This document shows, one piece after another, positions 25,197 to 33,313 of a stretch of DNA of 64,000 nt. The stretch is taken from assembly GCF_040681875.1 (NCBI RefSeq), contig NZ_JBFAZP010000013.1:191196-255195 (forward strand). The letters run 5' to 3'. Origin of the DNA: Longispora sp040681875. GTDB lineage: Bacteria; Actinomycetota; Actinomycetes; Mycobacteriales; Micromonosporaceae. Position numbers and translations under genes: made by a program. The notes under the pieces were generated by a model, which was not told the DNA's origin, did no database searches, and saw only the letters and a program-made list of their open reading frames with translations. Numbering within the stretch: position 1 is the stretch's first letter; each line of letters begins with the position of its first letter.

Positions 25197-26741
25197 TCAC
25201 CGGGTGAGCAGGTAGTCGGACGGGTCGCGGGGTGGGCGGTGGCCCGGCGGGTCCAGCGGGTAGCCGATCGCCACCGCGCCCATCGGCTGCCAGTCGGCCG
25301 GCAGGTCCAGGGTCGCGCGCACCACGTCGGGACAGAACATCGTGGACGACACCCAGCAGGAGCCGAGGCCGTACGTCCCCAGGCTGACCAGCAGGTTCTG
25401 CACCCCGGCACCCATGGCGACGTGGAACATGGTCCGCTCGGCGTCGGAGCGGCGCGGGTCGGGGTAGGGGTGCGCGGCGTCGGCGACCAGGCAGGGCACG
25501 ACGAGTTCGGGGGCGGCGCGCAGCAGGTCGCCCCGGCGCAGGCGGCGCTCGACCTGTTCGGCGGTGAACCCGTCGCCGCGCAGGTCGGCGGCCCACGCGT
25601 CGCGCATCGCGTCGAGCAGCGCGGTCCGGGCCGCGCGGACGTGCACGAACCGCCACGGCACGCTGTGGTGCGGGGCCGGCGCGGTCAGCGCGTCCGCCAC
25701 CGCCGCCCGGATCAGCTCGTCGGGGACCGGCTCCTTGTCGAAGGTCCGGGTGGAGCGCCGCCCGGACACGGCCGTCCGGCGCGCTTCGGCGGTCCCGAGG
25801 CTGAACAGGTCGGACGCGGCGTCCCGGACCAGCGTCTCCGCCACCCCGGGCCCGTCCGCGAGGCCGGACCCTCCGGGCTGTCGCGAAGCCCCGGCGTCGC
25901 CGCCCTCGTGCGCCGCGAACGTCGGGCGGCCGCTGACCGCCCCGTGCGCGCGCCCGGCCGGGGAGCCGGTGTCGGGCTCGCCCGGAACAGTGGCCGGCCG
26001 GCCGGTCGGGACAAGACCCCGGACCACAGCGACGGGTACCTGGTCGATCTTGCCCTTGACCAGCTCGCCGGCCGCCGCCAGCTCGTCGACCACGGCCATC
26101 CGCGTGACGAACAGGTCGTTGCCGTACGCGTCCGTCTCGCCCCGGTGGTCGCGCAGCGGGTGCACGCCGGCCGCGCCGATCGCGAAGTCGACCAGCCCGT
26201 CCCGCCACGGCCGGCCCATGGTGTCCGTGACGACCACGCCGACGTCGAGTCCCCGGTCCGCGAGGGCCGCCCGGAGCGCGCGGGCCGAGGCGTCGGGGTC
26301 GACGGGCAGCAGCACCATCCGGGTCGGGTCGACGTTGGACTCGTCGATGCCGGCGTTGTTCATGACGTACCCGTGATGCGTCTGGACGATCTTGACCTTG
26401 CCCCGGACGGCCACCGTGCGCGCGGTCTCGGCGGCCAGGATCGCGGCCTTGGCCTCCTCGCGGGCCGGGCCCTCGGCGGGCACGTCGACCAGCCGGCCCT
26501 CCGCCTTCGACACGATCTTGCTGGTCACGATGAGGATGTCGCCGTCGGCCAGCCACGGGGCGGCCTCAGCGATCAGGGCCGCGAGGTCGTCGCCGGGGGC
26601 CACGTCGCCGATCCCGGCCACCGGGAGAATGGTCAGCACCCCCTGGCGGGGCACCCCGGCCGCCGAGGCCCCGGGCCCGACCTGCGCCCCGGCCCCGGCC
26701 CGCGCGGCTCCGCCCTGCCCGCCCGGCTCCTGGTTCAGCAC
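25197..26741 (-). CDS. fbiB: F420-0:gamma-glutamyl ligase with nitroreductase-like domain
   Basis: 514 residues if started at the GTG at 26741, which overlaps the fbiA stop by 7 bases (GTGCTGA). An alternative GTG at 26639 removes a Gly/Ala-rich linker. Residues 35-255 are CofE-like: LPVAGIGDVAPGDDLAALIA, TSKIVSKAEGRLVD, DTMGRPWRDGLVDFAIGAAG. Residues about 310-514 are a nitroreductase-type FMN domain (SGRRSTRTFDKEPVPDELIR, MGAGVQNLLVSLGTYGLGSC). It adds glutamates to F420-0 and reduces dehydro-F420. A Pro/Gly/Ala-rich linker of about 50 residues joins the domains. Operon with fbiA. Confidence 0.95.
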   Translation of the reverse strand: MLNQEPGGQGGAARAGAGAQVGPGASAAGVPRQGVLTILPVAGIGDVAPGDDLAALIAEAAPWLADGDILIVTSKIVSKAEGRLVDVPAEGPAREEAKAAILAAETARTVAVRGKVKIVQTHHGYVMNNAGIDESNVDPTRMVLLPVDPDASARALRAALADRGLDVGVVVTDTMGRPWRDGLVDFAIGAAGVHPLRDHRGETDAYGNDLFVTRMAVVDELAAAGELVKGKIDQVPVAVVRGLVPTGRPATVPGEPDTGSPAGRAHGAVSGRPTFAAHEGGDAGASRQPGGSGLADGPGVAETLVRDAASDLFSLGTAEARRTAVSGRRSTRTFDKEPVPDELIRAAVADALTAPAPHHSVPWRFVHVRAARTALLDAMRDAWAADLRGDGFTAEQVERRLRRGDLLRAAPELVVPCLVADAAHPYPDPRRSDAERTMFHVAMGAGVQNLLVSLGTYGLGSCWVSSTMFCPDVVRATLDLPADWQPMGAVAIGYPLDPPGHRPPRDPSDYLLTR

Positions 26742-27697
26742 GCGAGTGCCGCCCCGACCATCGCGACCGTCGCGGCCTCGTCCGTCATCCACAGCGGCGC
26801 CCGCACCACCTTGACCCCGTCGATCACCGCCGTGTCCGCGCTGTCGACCAGCCACCCGGTGAGGAAGTCCGCGTAGAGCGCGCCGACGGCCTCGGCGGTC
26901 ACCGGCACCCCGAGCACGGCCAGGCACCTGTCGGCCATGCCCCGGACCGGCGCGCCGCCGATGATCGGGGAGATGCCGACGACCCGGCGGCCGACCAGCG
27001 CCGACCGGATCCCCGGAACCGCCAGAATCGGGGCGATCGAGACGACCGGGTTGGAAGGTGCGACAAGGATCACATCAGCATTTTCCAGGGCTTCCAGGAC
27101 GCCGGGCGCGGGAGTGGACTCGGCGGCGCCCAGGAAGACGAAGGTCTCGGTGGGGATGTCCGCGCGGTACCGGATCCACCACTCCTGGAAGTGCACCGCG
27201 CGCTGTGCCCCGCGAGCACCCGGGTCGCCCTCCGCCGAAGGCTCGAGCGGGTCGGACTGCGCGACGACGGCGTGCGTCTCCAGCTTGTGGTCGGTCGCCG
27301 GCAGCATCGTGATCCCCGGCTGCCAGCGTTCGCACAGGTTGCGGGTGATCTGTGACAGCGGGAGGCCCGCCGACAGCTGCCGGGTCCGGACCAGGTGGGT
27401 GGCGATGTCCTTGTCGCCGAGCCCGAACCAGGTCGGCTCGGCCCCGTACCGGGCCAGCTCCTCCTTGACCGTCCAGCTCTCGCCGGCCCGGCCCCAGCCG
27501 CGCTCCGTGTCGGACCCACCACCCAGCGTGTACATGATGGAGTCGAGGTCCGGGCAGATCCGTAGCCCGTGCAGGGTCACGTCGTCGCCCACGTTGACGA
27601 TCGCGGTGACCTCGGCGTCGTGGGCGCGGGCCCAGGCCCGTACCCCGAGGAGGAACCGCGCGCCGCCGATGCCACCGGCCAGTACCGCAATACGCAT
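26735..27697 (-). CDS. fbiA: 2-phospho-L-lactate/enolpyruvate transferase (CofD/FbiA)
   Basis: 320 residues, ATG at 27697 with GAGGATG upstream. N-terminus MRIAVLAGGIGGARFLLGVR is the hallmark, followed by IVNVGDDVTLHGLRICPDLD and SIMYTLGG; later VILVAPSNPVVSIAPILAVP and SPIIGGAPVRGMADRCLA. It transfers the phospholactyl or phosphoenolpyruvyl group from the guanylated donor (made by FbiD, not in the window) to Fo to give (dehydro)F420-0. Next to fbiB, while fbiC is divergently placed 1.5 kb away. Confidence 0.97.
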   Translation of the reverse strand: MRIAVLAGGIGGARFLLGVRAWARAHDAEVTAIVNVGDDVTLHGLRICPDLDSIMYTLGGGSDTERGWGRAGESWTVKEELARYGAEPTWFGLGDKDIATHLVRTRQLSAGLPLSQITRNLCERWQPGITMLPATDHKLETHAVVAQSDPLEPSAEGDPGARGAQRAVHFQEWWIRYRADIPTETFVFLGAAESTPAPGVLEALENADVILVAPSNPVVSIAPILAVPGIRSALVGRRVVGISPIIGGAPVRGMADRCLAVLGVPVTAEAVGALYADFLTGWLVDSADTAVIDGVKVVRAPLWMTDEAATVAMVGAALAC

Positions 27698-27853
27698 CAG
27701 AGCATCCTCGCATCGGGGTACCCGCCGGGTGGCGCGCGCCCACTAGGGTGCGGCTGAAACTCCCGCGGACGGGGTAGGAAACGGGAGTGCGCATCGGTTC
27801 GTGCCGACCCGTACGGACTATGGTGATCGGCAACAAAGCTTCAAGGAGGCGCT

Positions 27854-28939
27854 GTGTCCACCCCGACAAAGGCCGATGAGAAGTCGGCGGCCGACTTCAC
27901 CACGCCCTACCGGCCCCTGGCTGCCCTCGCGCTGGTCGCGGTGGCCGGCCTGCTGCTCGTCATCAACGTCTTTCAACTCCTACTGGTCACGGAGAACTGG
28001 GCCGAGGGCTTCACGTCCCGGGCCAACGCGAACTTCAGCGGGTTCGTCGGCCTCCAGGCCACGATCCTCCCGCTGCTCGCGGTCCTGATCGTCACCCACA
28101 TCAAGCCGGTCGCCCAGAACGCGAAGACGATCACGCTGATCGCCCTCGTGGAGTACGGGGTCGGGGCGCTCTTCGGCCTGATCACGCTCATCGCCGGCAC
28201 GCTGGCGAAGTTCGACTCGGTCGAGGTCTCCAGCGGCGCGTACAGCACGCTCGACGTCGTCTACGACATCTTCGTCGACATCGGCACGTTCGCGCTGTTC
28301 GGCCTGGCCGCGTTCCTCGTGTTCCGGGTCTTCGCCGGCGTCTACGTCACCCCCCGGCCGCCGAAGCCGGTCGCCCAGCCGTACCCGCAGCAGCAGCAGC
28401 AGGGCTACCCGCAGCAGGGTTACCCGCAGGGCGGCCAGCCCCAGGCCGGCTACGGCCAGCCGCAGCAGCAGGGCTACCCGGCCCAGCAGCAGTACGGGCA
28501 GCCGGCATACGGCCAGCAGCAGCCGCAGTACGGCCAGCCCGCCCCCGCGTCGGCCCCGCCGGCGTACGGGCAGCAGCCGCAGTACGGCCAGCCGGCCACG
28601 CCGCCCTACGGCCAGCAGCCGCAGTACGGGCAGCAGCAGCCGCAGCAGCAGTACGGCGAGCAGACCCAGGTCGTCGGTCAGCAGCCGCCGCAGGCGCAGA
28701 CCTCCACGCCGCCCGCCAGCTCGCCGTTCCCGAGCTACGCGGCCCCGACGTCGGCCCCGCCCGCCCCGCCGGCCCAGAGCCCGCAGCAGGCCGCTGACCG
28801 GACCTGGCCGCCGACCAACGCGCCGGGCCAGCCCGCCGCGCCGCCGGTTCCGCCCGGTGGGGTGTTCCCGGCCCAGGAAGAGGCCCAGCGCACCCAGCTG
28901 ATCCAGCCGGGCCAGATCCCGCCGGCACAGCAGCAGTAA
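27854..28939 (+). CDS. four-helix membrane protein with Q/P/Y/G-rich tail
   Basis: 361 residues, GTG at 27854 with AAGGAGG 6 bases upstream. Residues 1-165 have four likely transmembrane segments (about 24-46, 68-86, 93-117, 134-158). The remaining 195 residues are low complexity: repeats of YGQPQ, GYPQQ and AYGQQ, then Pro/Ala-rich, ending IQPGQIPPAQQQ. Such tails occur in actinobacterial membrane proteins and may be disordered and phase-separating or cell-wall facing. The function is unknown. Divergent from fbiA, upstream of fbiC but separated by a strong terminator. Confidence 0.85.
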   Translation: MSTPTKADEKSAADFTTPYRPLAALALVAVAGLLLVINVFQLLLVTENWAEGFTSRANANFSGFVGLQATILPLLAVLIVTHIKPVAQNAKTITLIALVEYGVGALFGLITLIAGTLAKFDSVEVSSGAYSTLDVVYDIFVDIGTFALFGLAAFLVFRVFAGVYVTPRPPKPVAQPYPQQQQQGYPQQGYPQGGQPQAGYGQPQQQGYPAQQQYGQPAYGQQQPQYGQPAPASAPPAYGQQPQYGQPATPPYGQQPQYGQQQPQQQYGEQTQVVGQQPPQAQTSTPPASSPFPSYAAPTSAPPAPPAQSPQQAADRTWPPTNAPGQPAAPPVPPGGVFPAQEEAQRTQLIQPGQIPPAQQQ

Positions 28940-28948
28940 CGATCCGTT

Positions 28949-28984
28949 GGAGGGGCCCCGCCGTGTGGTGGGGCCCCTCCTTCC
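28949..28984 (+). terminator. terminator after the Q-rich membrane gene
   Basis: Perfect 11-bp stem of GGAGGGGCCCC (28949-28959) with 28970-28980, 10-base loop, followed by TTCC. Confidence 0.85.
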
Positions 28985-28993
28985 GTTTGCGTC

Positions 28994-29137
28994 CACGGCC
29001 TCGGGCGGCACCGTGCCCACGGCCTCGGGCGGCACCGTGCCCACGGCCTCGGGCCGCACCGTGCCCACGGCCTCGGGCGGCACCGTGCCTGCGGCCTCGG
29101 GCGGCACCGTGCCCACGGCCTCGGGCCGCACCGTGCC
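28994..29137 (+). repeat. 24-bp tandem repeat, 6 copies
   Basis: Six head-to-tail 24-base units (begin CACGGCCTCGGG) with one or two substitutions among them, plus a partial seventh. Lies in the 318-base gap 28940-29257 between terminator and fbiC. The period is a multiple of 3 so frames stay open, but there is no RBS and no start fit, so it is not called a gene. Likely a variable-number repeat. Confidence 0.9.
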
Positions 29138-29245
29138 CACGGGCACGGCACCGCACGGCCACGGACCAAGCCGGCCCCGCCGGACCGTCCCCGGTCGACG
29201 GAACCGGCCCCGCCGCGCACCCTGGGGCTGGTTCCTACTTCGGAG

Positions 29246-29251
29246 TAGGGT
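29246..29251 (+). promoter_or_regulatory. -10 element, leaderless start of fbiC
   Basis: TAGGGT ends 6 bases before the GTG at 29258; no RBS. Confidence 0.5.
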
Positions 29252-29257
29252 GGCCGG

Positions 29258-31789
29258 GTGAATGACGGGATGCGCAGAGCCCTGCGGCGGGCCCGGGACG
29301 GCCGGACCGTGGACCGGGCCGAGGCGGCGGTGCTGCTCGGCGCGCGCGGCGAGGCCCTCGACGAGCTGATCGCCGTGGCCGGCGCGGTGCGGGACGCGGG
29401 ACTGCTGGAGGCCGGCCGGCCGGGCGTGGTCACGTACTCGAAGAAGGTCTTCATCCCCCTCACCCGGCTCTGCCGGGACCGCTGCCACTACTGCACCTTC
29501 GCGACCGTGCCGCACCGCCTGGAGTCCCTCTACCTGGAGAAGGACGAGGTGCTGGCCATCGCGCGCCAGGGTGCGGCGTTGGGCTGCAAGGAGGCCCTGT
29601 TCACCCTGGGCGACGCCCCGGAGGACCGCTGGCCGCAGGCGAAGACCTGGCTGGACGAGCGCGGCTACGACTCCACCCTCGACTATGTCCGGGCGTGCGC
29701 GATCGCCGTCCTGGAGGAGACCGGGCTCCTGCCACACCTCAATCCGGGGGTACTGAGCTGGGCCGACCTCCAGCGCCTCAAGCCCGTCGCGCCGAGCATG
29801 GGCATGATGCTGGAGACCACGGCGACCCGGCTGTGGTCGGAGCCCGGCGGCCCGCACTACGGTTCCCCGGACAAGGAGCCGGCGGTCCGGCTGCGGGTGC
29901 TGGAGGACGCGGGCCGCGTCGGGGTGCCGTTCACCACGGGCGTGCTGATCGGGATCGGCGAGGACCTGGCCGAGCGGGCCGACGCGCTGTTCGAGATCCG
30001 GCGGATCTCCCGGGAGTACGGGCACATCCAGGAGGTGATCGTCCAGAACTTCCGCGCGAAGCCGGACACCGCGATGCGCGCGATGCCCGACGCGGAACTG
30101 GGCGAGTTGGCCGCGACGATCGCCGTCGCCCGCCTGGTGCTCGGCCCGAACGCGCGGATCCAGGCCCCGCCGAACCTGGTGGACGGCGAGTTCGCGCTGC
30201 TCCTGCGGGCCGGGATCGACGACTGGGGCGGGGTGTCCCCGCTGACCCCGGACCATGTGAACCCCGAGCGCCCGTGGCCGCACCTGGACGAGCTGGCGGC
30301 CCGGTCCCGGGAGGCCGGGTTCACGCTGACGGAGCGCCTGACGATCTACCCGCCGTACCTGTCGGGGAGCTGGCTCGACCCCCGGCTGGCCGGGCACGTC
30401 GCGGCGCTGGCCGACCCGAAGTCCGGGCTGGCCGACCCGGACGCGCTCCCGGTGGGCCGGACCTGGCAGGAGCCGGACGGCGGCTGGGAGTCCTCGGGCC
30501 GCACGGACCTGCACGTGGCCGTCGACACCACGGGCCGCACCGCCGACCGCCGCACGGACTTCGACGAGATCTACGGGGACTGGGCGGCGGTGGGAGCGTC
30601 GGCCCGCGACGGCATGGCACCCGACGTGGGCACCGTCCCCGACCCCGGCACCCTTCCCGGGCCCGGCGCCCCTGCCACCCGCCTCGGCGACCTCAGCGCC
30701 GCCCTGGCCCTCGCGGCCACCGACCCCGCCGCCCTCCTGACCCGCGACGACCTGGCCCTCGCCCTGTTCACGGCGGACGGCCCGGCCCTCGACGAGCTGT
30801 GCCGCACCGCCGACGCCGTCCGCCGCGACACCGTCGGCGACGACGTCACCTACGTCGTCAACCGCAACATCAACTTCTCGAACGTCTGCTACGTGGGCTG
30901 CCGGTTCTGCGCCTTCGCCCAGCGCGAGCGGGACGCCGACGCGTTCCGGCTCAGCGTGGCCGAGGTGGCGGCCCGCGCGGTCGAGGCGGCGGCGGACGGG
31001 GCGACCGAGGTCTGCGTCCAGGGCGGTATCGACCCGAAGTTACCGGTATCGGTCTACGCTGACCTGGTCCGGGGCATCAAGGCCGCGGTACCGGGGATGC
31101 ACGTGCACGCGTTCAGTCCGATGGAGATCGTGACGGGCGCGTCGAAGGCCGGCGTGCCGGTCCGCGACTGGCTGGCCGGGTTGCGGGCGGCCGGGCTGGA
31201 CACGATCCCGGGTACGGCGGCGGAGATCCTCGACGACGAGGTGCGCTGGGTGCTGACGAAGGGAAAGTTGCCGGCGTCCGCGTGGGTCGAGGTGGTTTCG
31301 ACCGCGCACGACCTGGGTATCCGGAGTTCGTGCACGATGATGTACGGGCACGTCGACCACCCGGGCCACTGGCTCGGGCATTTCCGGGTGCTCGCGGGCA
31401 TCCAGGACCGTACCGGCGGCTTCACGGAGTTCGTCGCTCTTCCTTTCGTGCACCAGAACGCGCCGCTCTATCTCGCGGGCATCTCCCGACCGGGTCCGAC
31501 GATGCGCGACAACCGCGCCGTGCACGCGATGGCACGCCTACTCCTGCACGGTCGTATTCCGAACATCCAGACGTCGTGGGTGAAGCTCGGGGACGTCGGA
31601 ACAGTGGCTATGTTGAATGGCGGCTGCAACGATCTCGGGGGCACCCTGATGGAGGAGACGATCAGTCGGATGGCGGGTTCGGCGCACGGCTCGGCCAGGA
31701 CGGTTGCCCAGTTGAGAGCGGTCGCGGAGCTCGCCGGACGCCCGGCGCGGCAAAGGACAACTTTTTACGGTTCCCCCGTAACCCCCTGA
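29258..31789 (+). CDS. fbiC: bifunctional Fo synthase (CofG-CofH fusion)
   Basis: 843 residues. Two radical-SAM halves: CofG with Cys72-x3-Cys76-x2-Cys79 (CRDRCHYC) and CofH with Cys544-x3-Cys548-x2-Cys551 (CYVGCRFC). Together they join 5-amino-6-ribitylaminouracil and tyrosine into Fo, the F420 deazaflavin. A Pro/Ala-rich linker of about 50 residues separates the halves (about 440-490). A TTA codon at codon 595 is unusual in such GC-rich DNA and could make translation depend on bldA-type leucyl-tRNA. Probably leaderless. Ends at a 267-base gap before whiB. Confidence 0.97.
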   Translation: MNDGMRRALRRARDGRTVDRAEAAVLLGARGEALDELIAVAGAVRDAGLLEAGRPGVVTYSKKVFIPLTRLCRDRCHYCTFATVPHRLESLYLEKDEVLAIARQGAALGCKEALFTLGDAPEDRWPQAKTWLDERGYDSTLDYVRACAIAVLEETGLLPHLNPGVLSWADLQRLKPVAPSMGMMLETTATRLWSEPGGPHYGSPDKEPAVRLRVLEDAGRVGVPFTTGVLIGIGEDLAERADALFEIRRISREYGHIQEVIVQNFRAKPDTAMRAMPDAELGELAATIAVARLVLGPNARIQAPPNLVDGEFALLLRAGIDDWGGVSPLTPDHVNPERPWPHLDELAARSREAGFTLTERLTIYPPYLSGSWLDPRLAGHVAALADPKSGLADPDALPVGRTWQEPDGGWESSGRTDLHVAVDTTGRTADRRTDFDEIYGDWAAVGASARDGMAPDVGTVPDPGTLPGPGAPATRLGDLSAALALAATDPAALLTRDDLALALFTADGPALDELCRTADAVRRDTVGDDVTYVVNRNINFSNVCYVGCRFCAFAQRERDADAFRLSVAEVAARAVEAAADGATEVCVQGGIDPKLPVSVYADLVRGIKAAVPGMHVHAFSPMEIVTGASKAGVPVRDWLAGLRAAGLDTIPGTAAEILDDEVRWVLTKGKLPASAWVEVVSTAHDLGIRSSCTMMYGHVDHPGHWLGHFRVLAGIQDRTGGFTEFVALPFVHQNAPLYLAGISRPGPTMRDNRAVHAMARLLLHGRIPNIQTSWVKLGDVGTVAMLNGGCNDLGGTLMEETISRMAGSAHGSARTVAQLRAVAELAGRPARQRTTFYGSPVTP

Positions 31790-31902
31790 CGACTGTCTCG
31801 TTTCCTACAGTGACGCCGGCCCGCCGGTCTGTTCGCCGTGCCCACTGGTGGTTTGCCCCTTTTCTTGGTACCCCGAAGTTGCGCCTATTTATCAGGTTCG
31901 GC

Positions 31903-31932
31903 TTGACGACGCACGCATTACACGCGTGTAAT
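31903..31932 (+). promoter_or_regulatory. whiB promoter with overlapping 16-bp palindrome
   Basis: TTGACG (31903-31908), 18-base spacer, TGTAAT (31927-31932). A perfect palindrome of ATTACACG/CGTGTAAT (31917-31932) covers the end of the spacer and the -10, so a repressor there would block transcription. The leader to the whiB ATG is about 118 bases and contains another 12-bp palindrome (GCCAGGCCTGGC, 31962-31973). Confidence 0.65.
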
Positions 31933-32056
31933 TTCACGGGGGACACACAATCGTGATGCGGGCCAGGCCTGGCAATTAGGATCAACTACACAAAGACCTT
32001 CCGCGTGGGGGGTACGCACCGACCGAAACGTCGGCAGCGAGGAAGGGGGCACGCTG

Positions 32057-32314
32057 ATGGAGGACCAAGAGGTTGTCGCAGACCTCCTGGGGGACGCACC
32101 GGAGTGGCAGGAGCACGCACTCTGTGCCCAGACCGACCCGGAGGCGTTCTTTCCAGAAAAGGGTGGCTCGACCAGGGAGGCGAAGCGCATCTGTGGGCGC
32201 TGCGAGGTCAAGTCCGACTGCTTGGAGTACGCGTTGTCGAAGGACGAACGTTTCGGGATCTGGGGGGGTCTGTCGGAACGGGAGCGCCGGAAGCTGAAGC
32301 GTCAGGCCGTCTAG
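32057..32314 (+). CDS. whiB: WhiB-family transcriptional regulator (WhiB/WhmD type)
   Basis: 85 residues, ATG at 32057 with GAAGGGGG upstream. Four cysteines in the WhiB arrangement: Cys23, Cys46, Cys49, Cys55 (CxxCxxxxxC), which hold a 4Fe-4S cluster, then GIWGG at 67-71 and a basic tail RERRKLKRQAV that contacts DNA with sigma region 4. Length and motifs match the WhiB2/WhmD group controlling sporulation septation and cell division. The promoter has a 16-bp palindrome, listed separately. Convergent with the zincin gene. Confidence 0.95.
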   Translation: MEDQEVVADLLGDAPEWQEHALCAQTDPEAFFPEKGGSTREAKRICGRCEVKSDCLEYALSKDERFGIWGGLSERERRKLKRQAV

Positions 32315-32361
32315 AACACCGGCGGGCGCGCGGGGGTGTCCCGGCGCCCGGGACCGTACAC

Positions 32362-32814
32362 CTATGAGAGTTCTTCGGGGTCTATCCCGAGCAGGTTCGC
32401 CAACTGCTCGATCACCACGTTGTTGATCAGGTCGGCGAGGTCGTCCCGGTCCACGGCGCGGAACTCGAGCGGGCGGCGGTAGAGGACGATCCGGGGCGGC
32501 ACGGCCTGTCGCCCCGGGCGGCCCGGCAGCAGGCGCGCCAGGGGCACCTCGCCGTCCTCCAGGACGTCGGTGTCGTAGACGTTGAGGTCCGGGGGGACGT
32601 CCTCCACGGCGAACTCGACGCCGGCCAGCTCGTCGGCCCAGCGCCGCTCCAGCCCCTCGACCGCGTCGAGGATCAGATCGTCGAAAATGTCCCGCCGGGT
32701 CCGGAACAGTGGGACCGAGGCCGGCACCAGCCGACCTCGGAGCCCGCGTCCTCTCCGGTCCCGATGGTGCCGGGGTGCGCGGGGTGTCTCGTTACTCGGC
32801 GGGGGACTACTCAC
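32362..32814 (-). CDS. zincin-like metallopeptidase family protein with lost HExxH
   Basis: 150 residues from a GTG at 32814; a TAGTGT element ends 7 bases upstream and there is no RBS. Family PF06262-like: FDDLILDAVEGLERRWADEL, then GVEFAVEDVPPDL, then RIVLYRRPLEF and LADLINNVVIEQLANLLGID. In active members the last block is HEIAHHFG. Here both His are replaced (IEQLAN), so zinc binding and proteolysis are unlikely; the same loss occurs in other actinobacteria. Role unknown. N-terminal 35 residues are Arg/Pro-rich. Convergent with whiB, divergent from the DUF3499 gene. Confidence 0.8.
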   Translation of the reverse strand: MSSPPPSNETPRAPRHHRDRRGRGLRGRLVPASVPLFRTRRDIFDDLILDAVEGLERRWADELAGVEFAVEDVPPDLNVYDTDVLEDGEVPLARLLPGRPGRQAVPPRIVLYRRPLEFRAVDRDDLADLINNVVIEQLANLLGIDPEELS

Positions 32815-32821
32815 GCCGCCC

Positions 32822-32827
32822 ACACTA
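32822..32827 (-). promoter_or_regulatory. -10 element of zincin-like gene
   Basis: TAGTGT on the minus strand, 7 bases before GTG 32814. Faces away from the DUF3499 promoter. Confidence 0.5.
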
Positions 32828-32903
32828 GCCCTCCGGAGGCCCGGGGCGGCCCCCTGCCGGCGTGTCGTGGGGGTATCGAGATGACGGGAGCCTGAGAGAG
32901 GGG

Positions 32904-32909
32904 TACCGT
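32904..32909 (+). promoter_or_regulatory. -10 element, leaderless start of DUF3499 gene
   Basis: TACCGT ends 6 bases before the GTG at 32916; no RBS. Confidence 0.5.
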
Positions 32910-32915
32910 GCCGCC

Positions 32916-33281
32916 GTGAGGTCACCACGGCTGTGTTCCCGTAACGGCTGCCGCGTTCAGGCGGTGGCCACGCTGACCTACGTGTACGCCGATTCGACGG
33001 CCGTCGTCGGCCCGCTCGCAGGTGCGGCTGAGCCCCATTCGTACGACCTGTGTGAGCAGCACGCCCGGAGCCTCACCGCGCCCCGGGGCTGGGACCTGGT
33101 CCGGCACGAGGGCGACTTCGACCTGCCGCCGCCCACCCCCGACGACCTGGTGGCGCTGGCGGACGCGGTGCGCGAGGCCGGCCGCTCCGACCCCGCCCCG
33201 CCCCGACCGGATCCGCCGCGCGAGGCCGCCGGTCGTGGCGTCGGCCGGCGCGGGCACCTGAGAGTTATCCCGCCGTCCTGA
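32916..33281 (+). CDS. DUF3499 family protein
   Basis: 121 residues from the GTG at 32916. It starts RSPRLCSRNGCRVQAVATLT and has SYDLCEQHARSLTAPRGWDL, the Cys-x4-Cys ... Cys-x2-His pattern that makes a zinc-ribbon-like fold in this family. DUF3499 is restricted to actinobacteria and lies near whiB/mannose genes in many genomes; function unknown. The tail is Pro/Arg/Gly-rich and disordered. Probably leaderless. Divergent from the zincin gene. Confidence 0.85.
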   Translation: MRSPRLCSRNGCRVQAVATLTYVYADSTAVVGPLAGAAEPHSYDLCEQHARSLTAPRGWDLVRHEGDFDLPPPTPDDLVALADAVREAGRSDPAPPRPDPPREAAGRGVGRRGHLRVIPPS

Positions 33282-33313
33282 GGAAGTTCACCTCGGAGGA
33301 CAACTCTTGACCC

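Noticed and set aside
28994..29137. CRISPR-like array
   Set aside because: Units are contiguous with no spacers and there are no cas genes.
28947..29261. Open frame across the 24-bp repeats encoding an 8-residue repeat protein
   Set aside because: No RBS or promoter fit, starts inside the terminator, and the period of 24 keeps all frames open by chance.
27980..30514. 844-residue minus-strand frame over the Q-rich gene and fbiC
   Set aside because: Shadow of two well-supported plus-strand genes.
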